A DNA stretch of 64,000 nucleotides from Casuarina equisetifolia (taxonomy: Eukaryota > Streptophyta > Magnoliopsida > Fagales > Casuarinaceae): assembly GCA_028551475.1 (NCBI GenBank), contig CM052356.1, positions 30,965,884-31,029,883 of the forward strand, written 5' to 3'. Below are positions 11,040 to 23,317 of this stretch, one piece after another; position 1 is the stretch's first letter, and each line of letters starts with the position of its first letter. The notes beneath the pieces are model-generated. The model saw only the letters and a list, made by a program, of their open reading frames with translations. It was not told where the DNA came from and searched no databases. Both the position numbers and the translations under genes were made by a program.

Positions 11040-11555
11040 TCGCAAAAAAGCTGAATCGATCCACTTCAATTGTTTCTCTTCCACACCGTCCAAATTTATG
11101 TATGGATAAAATTGGGTGAGAAGTCAGTGTCAGAGGAATTTATTCCCCATGAATGATGCTCTCTCTCAATGTTCCTGCTGTCGGCAAAGAGGTAAAGTCG
11201 CTGATCAGTGAAACTAGTGGTCTCCGGTGTGACACCACCAACTGGAAATGGCTTAAAGAAGTTTCAGATTTTAGTGAAGGAAAGTTAGCTGCCTTTGTGA
11301 CTAATAGCTTTGCGTCGCTGTCATCGTTTATGATCGTGTGGTCCTTTTTTCCTCACCACGGCAAGCTCCATTGGAAGTACTTGATGAGTAAGGCAATCCT
11401 TTGTTCTCTGAGGTTTCATTCTCAAATCAGATTGGTTCTAGTTTAGAGTTAAGAAAGCGACTATGTTAGTTTCCATATCTATGAATAGTAAATTTGGAAA
11501 CTTGTAATCCCCGTCTTTCCAAAAATGCTTAGAAATGATGCATATCTCAGTTAGT
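11040..11555 (+). repeat. Flank repeat A, copy 2 (matches 1405-1935)
   Basis: This is the diverged partner of 1405-1935. It contains a 97-codon open frame at 11153-11446 that is not preserved in the other copy, so it is probably not a gene. Repeat A precedes RPW8 copy 1 but follows copy 2. This suggests that the array once held a further unit that has been lost or reduced to its flank. Confidence 0.7.
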
Positions 11556-12740
11556 CATTGATTTTCTAGAATTTGTTGAAAATAGTGTGTATTTCACCAT
11601 ACTAATACCATAGTTTAATTTTTTTTTAAAAGCTTCTATGAACATCAATAAGCTCGGTTCATGCAGGAAAAAGCACTGCAAAATGGTCTGAGTTAGACCA
11701 TTGTAACCAAAAAAAAAAAAAAAAAGTTAAATAAACTATGTACAGTTATTGCCCACACATTGTTAAAGAATCACTGAAAATCCAAGTTATACTTTTCGTC
11801 TCTTTATCATCAATGGACGGACCCATCAGGCTTACGGATTTACTCTTCCTACGCTTTCCGGGGAAGTGATAAGTTTTACTTTTTCTACGTCTATTGGGTT
11901 GTGAGAAATAGAATAAGTAGATGATAATAGCGATAGGTGCCCTGTGCACGCGTCAATTTCTTGCACTGGTTAACTATTAACGAATCCTTATCCGTTCTTG
12001 CCACTTTTCTTCTTCCTTGAGCGTAGCGTGGGAATCTTGTAAAAGACTTTATGAGCTTTAAAGAGTTTTGTATTTTTCAAATAATGATTATCTTCCATGG
12101 TTAATGCTTAGAGAAAATAGGTCGGCAAGGAACTTCTCGATCATTCCAAGGTTTAAAGTTAAATTAAAAAATTACTTTATGGATTAAGAGAATAGTTCTT
12201 TCATTTAAATTATGCTTAAAAATTTTATTTTTTTAGTGTAAGACTATATTTCGCTCCATTGTACATGAATAGATCATCTTGATATTGATATTAGGTAAGT
12301 TAACTTGGGTTTTAATATTATGTTAAATGATTAAAATTTAACTCAAAAGTTAAGCTCTAATATCATATTAAGAACTTTATTATTTAATTTAAAAATTAAC
12401 TTGATAATTGATAAAACCTTTTGTTACATAAGCAAGAGTTTCAATATACTCTTTAAACACTATTGTAGCAAATTGCATGCAGAAAAGCTTTGATGGAATA
12501 TGATCATCCAAAATGTTCACATTTTCCTGAAACTATATCAATAATAGATAAAAGATTTACCGTAAATTTATTTGCAGGCTGAGTTTCAAGATGAATAGGA
12601 AGCGTAGTTGTTGATCGTAAGGAAGCTGTGCCTTCAAAGGATAAAGCAACAGTGACGGTAGTGATGCCTACCCCGGAACTTACTCAAACCTTGTGTGCAG
12701 TACGTGTCCCGATGGAACGTTAGAGAGAACGGTGACTGCC
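11556..12740. other. Intergenic, upstream of glutamate decarboxylase
   Basis: AT-rich DNA with poly-T and poly-A runs near 11617 and 11709. No gene was recognised. The last part should contain the GAD promoter. Confidence 0.4.
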
Positions 12741-12750
12741 TTTATATATT
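12741..12750 (+). promoter_or_regulatory. Probable TATA box of the GAD gene
   Basis: TTTATATATT lies about 105 bp upstream of the GAD start codon. This leaves room for a short 5' leader containing the CT-rich tract at 12803-12830. Assignment is by position and sequence only. Confidence 0.55.
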
Positions 12751-12853
12751 TGGCAACCAGTTCATCGACGAGGCCAAACCAAATCCACAAGCCAATCCCT
12801 GAACTCTCTCTCTCTCGCTTTCCTCTGAGATATCTGAATCTATTTGGAGAGAA

Positions 12854-15800
12854 ATGGTGATCACAACGACGGAAAGAGACTGCGGGGAGGCTTTGCATTC
12901 GACTTTCGCTTCCAGATATGTGCGGGAACCGCTCCCCAAGTGAGTTGCTTTGCCATGGGGCGGTTTTTCTTTGGGTTTCTGTTTGGTTCTTGAGAACACA
13001 CGCGAAAGTGGTTGGTTTTTTTGGTTATGGTTTTGCAGGTTCAGGTTGCCGGGGAAGTCCATCCCCAAAGATGCCGCGTACCAGATCATAAGCGACGAGT
13101 TGATGTTGGATGGGACGCCGAGGCTGAACTTGGCGTCTTTTGTGACGACATGGATGGAGCCTGAGTGTGATAAGCTCATCATGGCTTCCCTCAATAAGAA
13201 CTACGTTGACATGGACGAGTACCCTGTCACCACCGAGCTCCAGGTGATTCTTTCGAATACCCTTCTGCACGAACATAGATTAGGCATAAGAATGCTCAGG
13301 TTGAATCTTTTGTTTTTTCTTTTTTTTCGTTTGTTATATCGTTCTTTAAACATTTAAAATGTTCAATCTATCAAATCACATGAAGAATCACCAACATCTC
13401 AGTCCATGAGAAATGTTGCTCCTTTGAGAACGAGAAGTGTCGTTGTTGAATCCCAAATCTCGTTTCTGAAGTCTTTATTCTAATATAAGTTGGTTTCTTT
13501 AGATAATGCAAGTGTAGATATATATGCTTTCCTTATTATTTCTTCAAGCGGATCCGGAAAAGGGAAAGGAAAAGAAAAAGAGCTACTGATTCCTGGATAC
13601 TGAAATTCTTTTGTTCTTTTCCTTTTATTTATTGGGATCTCCTTTTGCCCTTTCTTCTTGCTTTATGTTTCCAAATTTAGATGATTCTTTTTATTCTTCT
13701 CCATAATTAGAAGGAACGAACATACTTTCCCTAATAGGGTCTGTCTAAACGGGATGCACATTATATAGCCATCTTTCTTTTTATTTTGCTTCATAAGTTG
13801 GTTTTTTATTCTAAGAGAAAGTGAGAGAACTAAAAACAGATCATGGTGGATCTTTGCTACTATCTAAGCGAAATATGAATGGGGGTAAGATGGGACTGGT
13901 AACTGTGAAATCGCTGGGGACATCACTTTCAGCAAGATTTGTGCTACAGAGTTCCCACGTTTATGGATGTTTGAGATTGCAAAGACTATTTTGGTCGAGG
14001 AGGAAACAGTGTGCCCAAAATGATGCCCATTTGGGATGGCACAATGACAGAGAGAGACAGTCTTCCTCAATGATCTTGTTTTCCAGATAGTGACACTGCT
14101 CATTGGACTGTCACAAGGGTTCCCTTGGCTTCCCCTGCTATTGGATCTCTGGTATGGTTTTGGCTGTCCCAGCATGAAGGAAGTCTCCTTACTTGTTAAG
14201 GAACATCCCCACTACTATCAAGAATTTTTCTTGTATTTTCACATTGGAGTCAAGCTTAAGGAAGTTTCTGGGCTGTAGAATTTGTTTGGGGTAGCAAACC
14301 AATTCTCGGGTTTGTTTATTGGGGCGTTTACTCACGGGTTGGTTTGTTCCTCGTTTGCCGGCCTAAGTCCCTTGCAATTACTGCGAAAAGAGTAAACAAG
14401 CGAGAACCCCGAAGTTTAACATTTAAGGAAGCTTAGGATTTACAAAGATTTTGATACATTCTGCAACTGGATTAACGGCAAAGACTTAGGATAAGGTGTT
14501 CCAGAGTTCCCTTCTTTGTTTTGCAAAAGGAGCAAGCGTGGGAATGGCTGCCATTAACTGTGTTGAGGTTGACCAGCTTTCATTTGACAGGAAGAAGGTT
14601 TTGATGCTATTTTCCATAGAAAAAGAGTATCAAATTTATTTTTGTTCAGTGGTGGAAGTTGAACCAAGAGTTAAATGAATAAATTTTATTTGAAATGACA
14701 TATCATGAACTTAATGGCATATAAATTTCATCTGCCCTTGGGAATTATGAAACTGGTTGAAGGAATTGTTATTCAAATAAATGCTAGTTACAGGGAATCA
14801 ATTCAAACCTTTCTAACTACATAATCCAAATTGAATCCTTTACGTCTGTCCGCATACTTATTAAAGTAATTTACAAGACGTGCTTACTAAGTTGTCAATT
14901 GGTTTTGAAAGCTGTAAATTTCCTGGCTGTTCCATACTCTGGTGTAGGTTTCGTGGCTGTTCCATACTCCTGCTTGAGCATTTTGCTCTTAGCAAACCAA
15001 TAGGGCCTATTTTTTGATAGTCTTGAGATCTATGCGCTTTAACCTAAATGTTCCTTTTCATCACAAAATATGACAATTATGAACTCTGCAGAACCGTTGT
15101 GTGAATATGATAGCCCACCTATTCAATGCTCCTTTTGGGGAAACGGAAACCGCTATTGGTGTGGGCACTGTGGGTTCATCAGAGGCTATAATGCTGGCAG
15201 GCTTAGCTTTTAAGAGGAAGTGGCAGACAAAGCGAAAAGCAGAGGGAAAACCATGTGATAAGCCTAATATTGTCACCGGAGCCAATGTGCAGGTGGGTTT
15301 AATATTGTGTTTTTGGTATTTTACGCTTGAAAATATCTGAAATCCAGCTTTATTGATCCTAATAGTTTCTGTGATGTAAAATATTTCTTGTTTAAACATG
15401 CCTCTATCAATGCTGCAAACAAGGGACTTGCAACCTGGCTAGCATAGTGCACTTACTAACTCATAGATCCTTCTGTATTGGGGATTCAGACTTTCTTAGG
15501 CTGTAGTTTAGTAATAAATAGCAATATCATTCAGAGCAGATAGAGATCTATTTCCTTCCATTATTTTTTTATGTCAGTCAAGATTCTGTCACCTACCGTA
15601 GAAGGCTATATAGATCCTATTTTGTTTGAATAATCTTGACGTTTCTAAAATGGTGTTATTGATCCTTTGGGTTTAGTAGTAGTTTCTCTATATATGAATG
15701 CTGAATTACCTAAAAACGTGGTTCACAGGTTTGCTGGGAGAAGTTTGCTAGGTACTTTGAGGTCGAGCTGAAGGAGGTAAAACTGTCAGTGGGGCATTAT

Positions 15801-17486
15801 GTGATGGATCCTGTAAAAGCCGTCGAGATGGTGGATGAGAACACAATCTGTGTAGCTGCAATTCTTGGTTCAACACTGACAGGAGAATTCGAGGATGTGA
15901 AGCTCCTGAATGAACTTCTCACCAGAAAGAATAAGAAGACAGGGTGGGACACGCCCATTCATGTCGATGCTGCCAGTGGAGGGTTCATAGCCCCATTCAT
16001 TTATCCTGAAATCCTGTGGGATTTCCGCTTGCCCTTGGTGAAGAGCATCAATGTTAGTGGTCACAAGTATGGCCTTGTCTACCCCGGTGTTGGCTGGAAT
16101 GTTTGGAGGAGTAAACAGGACCTGCCTGATGAGCTTGTCTTTCACATTAACTATCTTGGATCTGATCAGCCCACATTCACCCTCAACTTCTCCAAAGGTA
16201 ATACTGAAATACAGGCATACAATGTTGTGATCATCCATGTGTAGAAGTGGTTAGTTCAGACTTTGTTCTGGTGAAATGTACTCACCAAGCTTGTGTTTAG
16301 TTTCAACTATAAGGCAGGATCAACTATATCAAATTCTTTATTTATCAGTACCGAGTGGCCATTGAGAAATCATCATAAATTTAGGCAATTTCGTTAAACT
16401 GCAATTTTAAAAGGGATGAAAGAACTAACAACTTAATTATTTGGGTTTAGATTTACATCTGCTACAAAGATTATTTTATAAAAGCTTAGACGTCCCATTG
16501 AAATTGACTAGTTCATTGAATGGAACAGGATTTGCAGATATAGGATTTCCAGTAACAAGTCCAATGATTCTGCTTTCCATATCATTTTGTCATCTTTCCT
16601 CTCCTCTCCCTGTGTTTGTTTATGCTCACAACAATTTCAATCCTGGCAGGCTCCAGTCAAATAATTGCTCAATACTACCAGTTTATGCGTTTGGGATTTG
16701 AGGTAATTTCTGCTTCCATTTCAAATTTACAACCTTTGAAGTGTTCAAAAATAGCTTCATCTTATTCTACTTCCATTTTCCCAAGTTCCAAGATCTGGTT
16801 ACCATTCCATTTTTTTAGTCCCAAGAAACATACATTTTATTCAACAAGAATAATGCCCATACGATATTGAATTTATGCTTCATACAGAAGGTGTAAGAGA
16901 GGATTTGATATGATAGCAGCTCCAAGTTCGTACCTGTATTCTTGATTAGGTCCCTGACCACGTTCTATAATTCTGTTGATCTTGGTTTTGAAAGGGTTAC
17001 AAGGATATCATGACAAACTGCAAGGACAATGCCACAGTCCTGAGAGAAGGAATCCAAAAAATGGGACGATTCAAGATTCTCTCCAAGGAAGTTGGAGTCC
17101 CCCTGGTGGCCTTTTCTCTGAAAGACAGCAGCAGATACTCCGTGTTCCAGATATCAGAGAGTTTGAGAAGGTTCGGGTGGATCGTTCCGGCCTACACCAT
17201 GCCTCCAGATGCCCAGGACATCGCTGTGCTCCGGGTCGTGATCAGAGAGGACTTCAGCCGGGGCCTGGCGGAGCGACTCGTTGCAGACATCTTGAGAGTT
17301 GTCAAGGAGTTGGAAAAGACCCCCGCCCACATTGTCACCAGAGCTGCTCATGTCACGGCCGCTGCAGACGAGACACAAGAGGGCGATGGCGGAAAGCATG
17401 TTGACAAGAGTGCGATAGAGACCGAGAGGGAGATAACCACCTACTGGAGGCGGCTTGTGGATGGCCGGAGAACAGGAGCTTGCTAG
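12854..17486 (+). CDS. GAD: Glutamate decarboxylase (PLP- and calmodulin-dependent)
   Basis: Six exons join in frame to 501 residues, the usual plant GAD length: 12854-12939, 13039-13243, 15092-15292, 15729-16197, 16650-16702 and 16995-17486, all with GT-AG introns. Cytosolic plant GAD converts L-glutamate to GABA and CO2, feeding the GABA shunt. Seen directly: the N-terminal [20 protein letters not shown], the substrate and cofactor region [29 protein letters not shown] with Asp244, and [11 protein letters not shown], whose Lys277 is the expected PLP Schiff-base lysine. The C-terminus (about 475-501) has Trp489 with flanking basic residues ([12 protein letters not shown]), as in the calmodulin-binding tail that activates plant GADs on calcium rise or low pH. 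No break was found, so it is likely functional. The paralogue number cannot be told. Confidence 0.95.
13244..15091 (+). other. GAD intron 2 (1.85 kb)
   Basis: This is by far the longest intron of the gene. Donor CAG/GTGATT is at 13243 and acceptor CTCTGCAG ends at 15091. The flanking exons join as ...TTELQ / NRCVNMIA, the normal GAD order, so nothing coding is missing. Open frames at 13821-14278 inside it have no known motif. A short duplication (TTTCCTGGCTGTTCCATACTC-like) lies at about 14918-14970. Confidence 0.8.
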
Positions 17487-18752
17487 CTCTCCGATCCGAC
17501 CATAAAGAAGTGCATTGCTATCACTGTGTGGTTTTCAATTACTGTTGTACTCTTCTATTTATATAAAAGATGATTATCATATTAAAATTTGTTATGTGCT
17601 AATGTATGGAAATTATATCATATTTATATATAAAAAATATTTATTGTGTTATACTGTAAATATATTGTCTTATAATAATTTTTTTTACATTTTCTTTCTC
17701 ATTAATATTTTTTAAAAGATAAAAGTACATTTAAATTTAAAAATTATATTTCATTACCCGTATTTTGAGTTCTTATAATGTCATTTTACTATCTTGTATA
17801 TTATTTGTAGATTAAGTTTTACAAACTATTGTATTAAGAATTGTTTAAACTAAGATAATAATTAAGTGACAAAATTATTGATTTATAATCTTAAAATTCA
17901 TGGTTCAATCTAAAAAAAAATGAACATCATATTACATAAGCTATGCTGTTAATTTATGAAAATTATGTTATTATTTATATAAAAGTATTTACTATGTTAT
18001 ACTTTAAATATATTTACTTATAATGCATTTTTATATTTTCTTTCCTATTAATTGATGTTAAAAGATAGACATAAGTCTAGATTTAATTCTAGTATTTATT
18101 ATTTATAGATTGACTTATTGTAAATTTTCAGGATAATATGACATATTAAAAAAATTTCTGATTTGATATTTTTTTGTGTTTCTTTGTCTCAAAGGAATTT
18201 TCTTATTCAAGGTTATAGTTTTAGGTGGCTTTACATGATTTTATTAGAAAGAATACAAAAAAAGGACCATGCGTAGTTTTTCCAAATTTCTCATATTTGG
18301 TTGGCCAAAAAAAAAAATTATTGTTATATAAATTGTATGTTCTAATGAAAAATTAATATATGGTTATTTCTCAAAATATATAAATCAAATTATTTCTCAA
18401 AATGATTTTTTAAATCTTGTGCATTGTTTAGTTGCCTTGAAAATCATAAATATTTATTTATGATATATTGAAACATTTTATTATATATAAATTCTTATAG
18501 ACAAGGATTTGCTGTTCTGCTAATTTTGTGAAGCATCTCAAGAACTGTCGACTCTTGCGCTTACCATGGCTTGCGGCTGCTCCATTTTGGCAGCTCTCAT
18601 GGAGCGAAGCCACAGTCAGTAGAAGACACATCTCCGCCACCCATCACCGCCGGTAATCTTCTCCCCACCGGTCCCGTTCTTTGCCTCAAACTAAACCTCC
18701 AACGGTTTGCTATGCGAACTCATCTCTTCTGAAGAAAAGCCCACAATTTGCT
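17487..18752. other. Very AT-rich intergenic DNA with a degenerate repeat
   Basis: This holds the GAD 3' end and the PPR upstream region. The stretches at about 17606-17722 and 17956-18072 are diverged direct copies (shared GTTATACT, TAAATATATT, ACATTTTCTTTC or similar), about 350 bp apart. No gene was seen. The frame of the PPR gene is open back to 18681, but no ATG precedes 18753 in it. Confidence 0.5.
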
Positions 18753-20474
18753 ATGCGGAGGCTCTGTAAACATGCATATGATGTTGGAATCAGTGTTAGA
18801 ATGCGTCCTTCCTCTTTCTTGTTCCCCAGGTTTGATGTAAGCTTACCCACTGAACCCCCATGTCATGTTCCAGAGTTTATTGCCTCTGCGTCATTACGAC
18901 GAACATATTGTTTGGATTCTGTCAAACCGTCGTTTTCTTTGAGTTCCGTCGCTACGCGGCCCTTTTGTTCTAAAATTGTCCCGCTGTGCCCAACCGTTGA
19001 TTGTAGTGCGCAAGATGTTGAGAAAGTGGATAAACGTTTAGAAAGTGATGGTGATAGGCTCTACAATGCTGTTGTTGATAACGCTAATCCATATCAAAAA
19101 ATGGAGGAGGCTCTGGACCAAGTTGATGTAGAATTGACAACGGATTTGGTAGTTGATATTCTTCATAGGCTTCGGTTTGAGGAGAAGATAGCATTTAGAT
19201 TCTTTACGTGGGCAGGGGATCGAGAAAACTATGCTCACGAGCCTCGGGCGTACAATGATATGATTGACATTCTGTCTAGTACAAAATACAAGGTCAGGCA
19301 GTTTCGGATTGTTTGCGATTTGCTTGATTACATGAAGAGGCGTGATAAAAGTACCGTTCCCGTTGAGGTGCTGTTGAAAATTCTGAGACAGTACTGTGAA
19401 AAGCATCTGACCCGTTTGCGCAAATTCGCCAAGAAGAAGAGGATAAGGGTGACAACGCAGCCAGAGATCAATGCCTTTAACTTGTTGTCGGATGCTTTGT
19501 GCAAGTGTGGTCTGGTCGAGTATGCTGAAACGATGTTTAAGAAGGTGAAGAGGACGATCAAGCCCGATGCTAATTCTTATAATATACTGTTCTTTGGGTG
19601 GTGTAGAGTTAGAAACCCCACTAGAGGAATGAGGATACTGGAGGAAATGATTGAATTAGGACACGCTCCTGATAATTTTACATACAATACTGCTATTGAC
19701 ACTTTTTGCAAAGCAGGGATGGTGACAGAAGCAACAGAACTCTTCGAGTTCATGAGAACAAAAGGTTCTACTCTGTCATCTCCTACTGCTAAAACTTATG
19801 GAATCATGATTGTGGCTCTCGCCCAGAATGATAGAATGGAGGAATGCTTCAAACTTCTGGCGCACATGATAAATAGTGGTTCTCTTCCTGATGTTTCTAC
19901 ATACAAGGATCTGATTGAAGGGATGTGTTTGGCTGGAAAGACTGAGGAAGCTTACAAGTTCTTAGAAGAGATGGCAAATAAGGGTTACCCACCTGATATT
20001 GTTACATATAACTGTTTTCTCAATGTACTTTGTCACAACAAAAAGAGTGATGAAGCGCTTAAGCTTTATGGAAGAATGCTTGAGGTGGGTTGTGTGCCTA
20101 GTGTGCAGACATATAATATGCTAATTTCAATGTTTTTTGAGATGGCAGATCCTGATGGGGCATTTGAAGCATGGAAAGAGATGGATAAGAGGGGGTGCAC
20201 TCAGGATGCTATTACTTATTGCTTGATGATTGATGGGCTTTTTGCTTGCAACAAGGTTCAGGATGCTTGTTTTCTTTTGGAAGAGGTAGTAAACAAGGGA
20301 ATTAAGTTGCCATATCAGAAGTTTGATTCCTTTTTGATGCAACTCTCTGTGATTGGTGATCTTCGTGCTATACACCGGCTTTCAGAGCATATGAGAAGGT
20401 TCTACAATCCTGCTATGGAAAGACGTATTGCACTGAACCAGAAACGAAGGAGCGTGAGCTTGAGAGGAAAGTAA
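18753..20474 (+). CDS. P-class pentatricopeptide repeat protein, probably mitochondrial
   Basis: A single uninterrupted frame encodes 573 residues from ATG 18753, the first methionine in frame. PPR proteins bind organellar RNA, one repeat per base, in stability, splicing or translation. The N-terminus (MRRLCKHAYDVGISVRMRPS) is rich in Arg, Ser and hydrophobics with almost no acid, as in mitochondrial presequences. Repeats of about 35 residues run from roughly residue 240 to the C-terminus. Examples are SYNILFFGWCRVRNP, TYNTAIDTFCKAG, TYKDLIEGMCLAGKTEEA, TYNCFLNVLCHNKKSDEA, TYNMLISMFFEMADP and TYCLMIDGLFACNKVQDA, most ending in PD or similar. There is no DYW or E domain, so it is P-class. The layout resembles the Arabidopsis At1g73400 type, which I recall only loosely. 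Lack of introns is normal for the family. Confidence 0.92.
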   Translation: MRRLCKHAYDVGISVRMRPSSFLFPRFDVSLPTEPPCHVPEFIASASLRRTYCLDSVKPSFSLSSVATRPFCSKIVPLCPTVDCSAQDVEKVDKRLESDGDRLYNAVVDNANPYQKMEEALDQVDVELTTDLVVDILHRLRFEEKIAFRFFTWAGDRENYAHEPRAYNDMIDILSSTKYKVRQFRIVCDLLDYMKRRDKSTVPVEVLLKILRQYCEKHLTRLRKFAKKKRIRVTTQPEINAFNLLSDALCKCGLVEYAETMFKKVKRTIKPDANSYNILFFGWCRVRNPTRGMRILEEMIELGHAPDNFTYNTAIDTFCKAGMVTEATELFEFMRTKGSTLSSPTAKTYGIMIVALAQNDRMEECFKLLAHMINSGSLPDVSTYKDLIEGMCLAGKTEEAYKFLEEMANKGYPPDIVTYNCFLNVLCHNKKSDEALKLYGRMLEVGCVPSVQTYNMLISMFFEMADPDGAFEAWKEMDKRGCTQDAITYCLMIDGLFACNKVQDACFLLEEVVNKGIKLPYQKFDSFLMQLSVIGDLRAIHRLSEHMRRFYNPAMERRIALNQKRRSVSLRGK

Positions 20475-23234
20475 TAAAGATTTGAAGTTAGTCATCTGCC
20501 TCTTCTGGTTGGTGGGCCTTTTCGGAAATCATTTATTTAGCTCATTTTCAGAATGCTGATGCCATCTCTTAGGGAATTGTATTTGTGGAGCTGCATTAAA
20601 CCTCATTTCAGCTAGAAGTATTTTTTTGAAGCCGTGCATTCTGAAAAGCTGTCTCCTGATAGATCTGACCCCACAGTACACGATTGTCCACCTCATCAGG
20701 CCAAATGGTTGTATAGCTGAAAGTGTTCTTTTGGCCTAATTCATTTTTAACTGCCTCTGATCAAACCTTGTATTATCTCTAAACTGGTAATTCCCTTCAC
20801 AGTTCTTTTACGGTGTAGAGATTGTGTGGAGACTGGTTTGGAACTATATATTGACAGATCCTCTTTTGGTAATTCAGGTTTAGGAGGCAAGGTGTCAGCA
20901 AGGAGAGACAAGCCGATCATGTATTTCTAGTTGGGGCATCTGTCCTCCTCAGGGAAGGCTATGTTTGATGAGATCAACATATGAGCTAATCCATCATTTC
21001 CAGACTCTGGAATATCTGCATCATTGTTGGCGTGATGTCCATTAACAATCTGTCGGGATTTTTATTTCGGATCTCACGCCTCATTATCTTGTCCTGGATT
21101 GATTTTAAACGTCCAGTTTCCTTCCAGATCTGTTTTCCCCTCATTTTCTGGCTATTCTCTTTCGTTTCCTACCAATATCTGCGTTTTGGGTAGTTTTCTT
21201 TTCTTTTCTCCTTGTCGCAGTTTCCCCTTCCCCCTTTTTCTTCTTTTTTGGGGTGCGGTGGTTGGTTGGTTAAGAAAAAGGACCAACATAAAGGTAATAT
21301 CACGTCAGCATACTCTGCCTGAATCTGAGTTTTAAGGAGAGGATTTTGAGCCGAAGAGGGTTTATCAATTGTGGAAAATGTGATTTTTTGGTAGTTAGTC
21401 GATTTTGGTGGCAGGCAGTTGAACAATTATCATTGGCTTAGCCTCTGAAGCAAATTGCACTGCTGAGGAGATAAGATATCTTCCACCTCAACCACATTGA
21501 AGTCACATCTAGCGGCAAAAACTTTGTTATTTCTTCATTGGTGACGAATCTTTTACTTTTGATTCTTTAGTAGATTTCTTTGACATCTCAACATTGGCTT
21601 TTTTCTTCTTCTTTTCCCCCTTTGATGTTTCTGTAACATTGCAAACTATGCCGTAGTTGTGTTGCTTTAAGAAGAACTCTTATCATAGAGAACTTGAAAA
21701 CTAATACATACTTTATGTTCATTTGAATTCACCTGCATGTTTAGGGATTCAGCCAATATTGGCAATGGAATTAGGACGCTTCTGAAAAGCTTCATGGACT
21801 TTGTCCAACTTGCCCACCTATTCCTTCCTCTTGTAGTCAATGCCAAGAGAAGTGAAAGACTAATATTCTGTTACAGTACTGAAAGCGTTTATCCTTCTGT
21901 TCATCAGGAGGTTTCTGAATGTAAATCATTCTGTTGGGAAAATGTTTATGGAGTTATTCAGTAGAGAGATTGTTTGTGATGGCATGTTGTTGGCTTGAAA
22001 TATGAGCAATAGTTAGTATGAAACTTATTATATGAAAAAAGGATTATCATGGAGAGTCAGTTGATCTTCCACTGCTTCACTGCAAATGTCACTCATCTTG
22101 TTGAGATGCTTAATGTCCATTCGAAGTTCCCAACAGGCTCTGTAGCTTACTCATATTGGTAATGTCAAGGACTATCCATCAGACATGACATCAGAAAGGC
22201 TACAACTGTGTTAATTCTAGTAGAGAAATCCTCAATACTCACCTCTGTGACAGATACATGAATATGGATTTAAGGCATTTTCGCTTCTGGTACAAAGTTT
22301 TCCTACAATAGAAGATATTTTTACACGTCTCAAGTCTTTGGCATTATTGGGTGCATCTTTAACGAGCACATACATTGACATTTTTCTAGGAGATTGATTG
22401 GCATCTTCACGATCAGCTCTAGCCATCATCATCATAGTCTTTATTTCTTTGTGGGTGATAAGACTTCATGTTCACCACTAATGCTTAACTCTTATCATTT
22501 GCTTCTTTGTGTACCGCCATTATAATTGCTTGCATTTTACTTTTGAAAAATGGTAGCATCACCAAAATTTCTTGGTGACAGTAACGTGGTGAATATATGA
22601 TAAAATCCAATGAGTGACTTGCTTTTAACTTAAGAGAAGCTTACAGAATATAATCCAAGAAAATTTATCTGAGTCTCAAATTTAGCTTGCTACCTGCCGT
22701 GGGGTTGCAATTGCCTATACTTGGTTGGGGTACCCACAAGATGTTGAGAATTGACACTAAGGAAACAATTTATGTTATCTAGGATAAATTATTTCATATG
22801 TTTGACTGGGAAGTAGATATTTTATTTTTTTAAAGGTTTTCATATACCAATGAGTTACCAAAATTGTTTTTCATTAGCAGCTCTCTCTTAAGTTTATCAC
22901 TTTGCTTGTCAAATAAAATCATGCCCAAAGCCAATCAAAGAACTTAGAAAGATGATGCTTTTTCACTTCGTGGGATTATTCTTAATTAGTTAAAGAAGTG
23001 ATACAACAAAATGCTTGAATGTATTAAATTATATTTTTTAAGTATTCATATAATTTTTAAGTAAAAACAATCTTTGTAGTTATTTCGCGAAAGATTGAAA
23101 GTGTTATATCTCATGAAGGTCTCCCAAAAAAAGGGAAAAAAAAAAAACTCTATTTCATCCAAAACCCCATCCCTCACCTTCCCGCCTTTTCGGGCATCGA
23201 GAAAGCTAAACTTCCCTCCGAATCGCAAGTCTCC

Positions 23235-23236
<2 letters not shown>
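20475..23236. other. Intergenic between PPR and DNA polymerase epsilon B genes
   Basis: This is 2.8 kb with several short open frames (for example 21099-21335 and 21737-21964 on +, 22232-22435 on -). None has a recognisable domain. T-rich runs are frequent. The 3' UTR of the PPR gene should lie in the first few hundred bases. Confidence 0.4.

Positions 23237-23313
<77 letters not shown>
23237..23313 (+). repeat. GA microsatellite directly before a start codon
   Basis: About 77 bp of nearly pure GA, with a few GGGA and AAAGA interruptions, runs up to the ATG at 23314. It lies in the 5' leader or core promoter of the polymerase subunit gene. GA tracts in plant leaders can bind BBR/BPC-type factors (family knowledge). 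Length is expected to vary between individuals. Confidence 0.95.

Positions 23314-23317
<4 letters not shown>

Noticed and set aside
11153..11446. 97-codon frame in flank repeat A copy 2
   Set aside because: The frame is not preserved in copy 1 (1405-1935), so the duplication gives no support for coding.
13821..14278. Open frames inside GAD intron 2
   Set aside because: The GAD exons join correctly without them and no known domain is visible.
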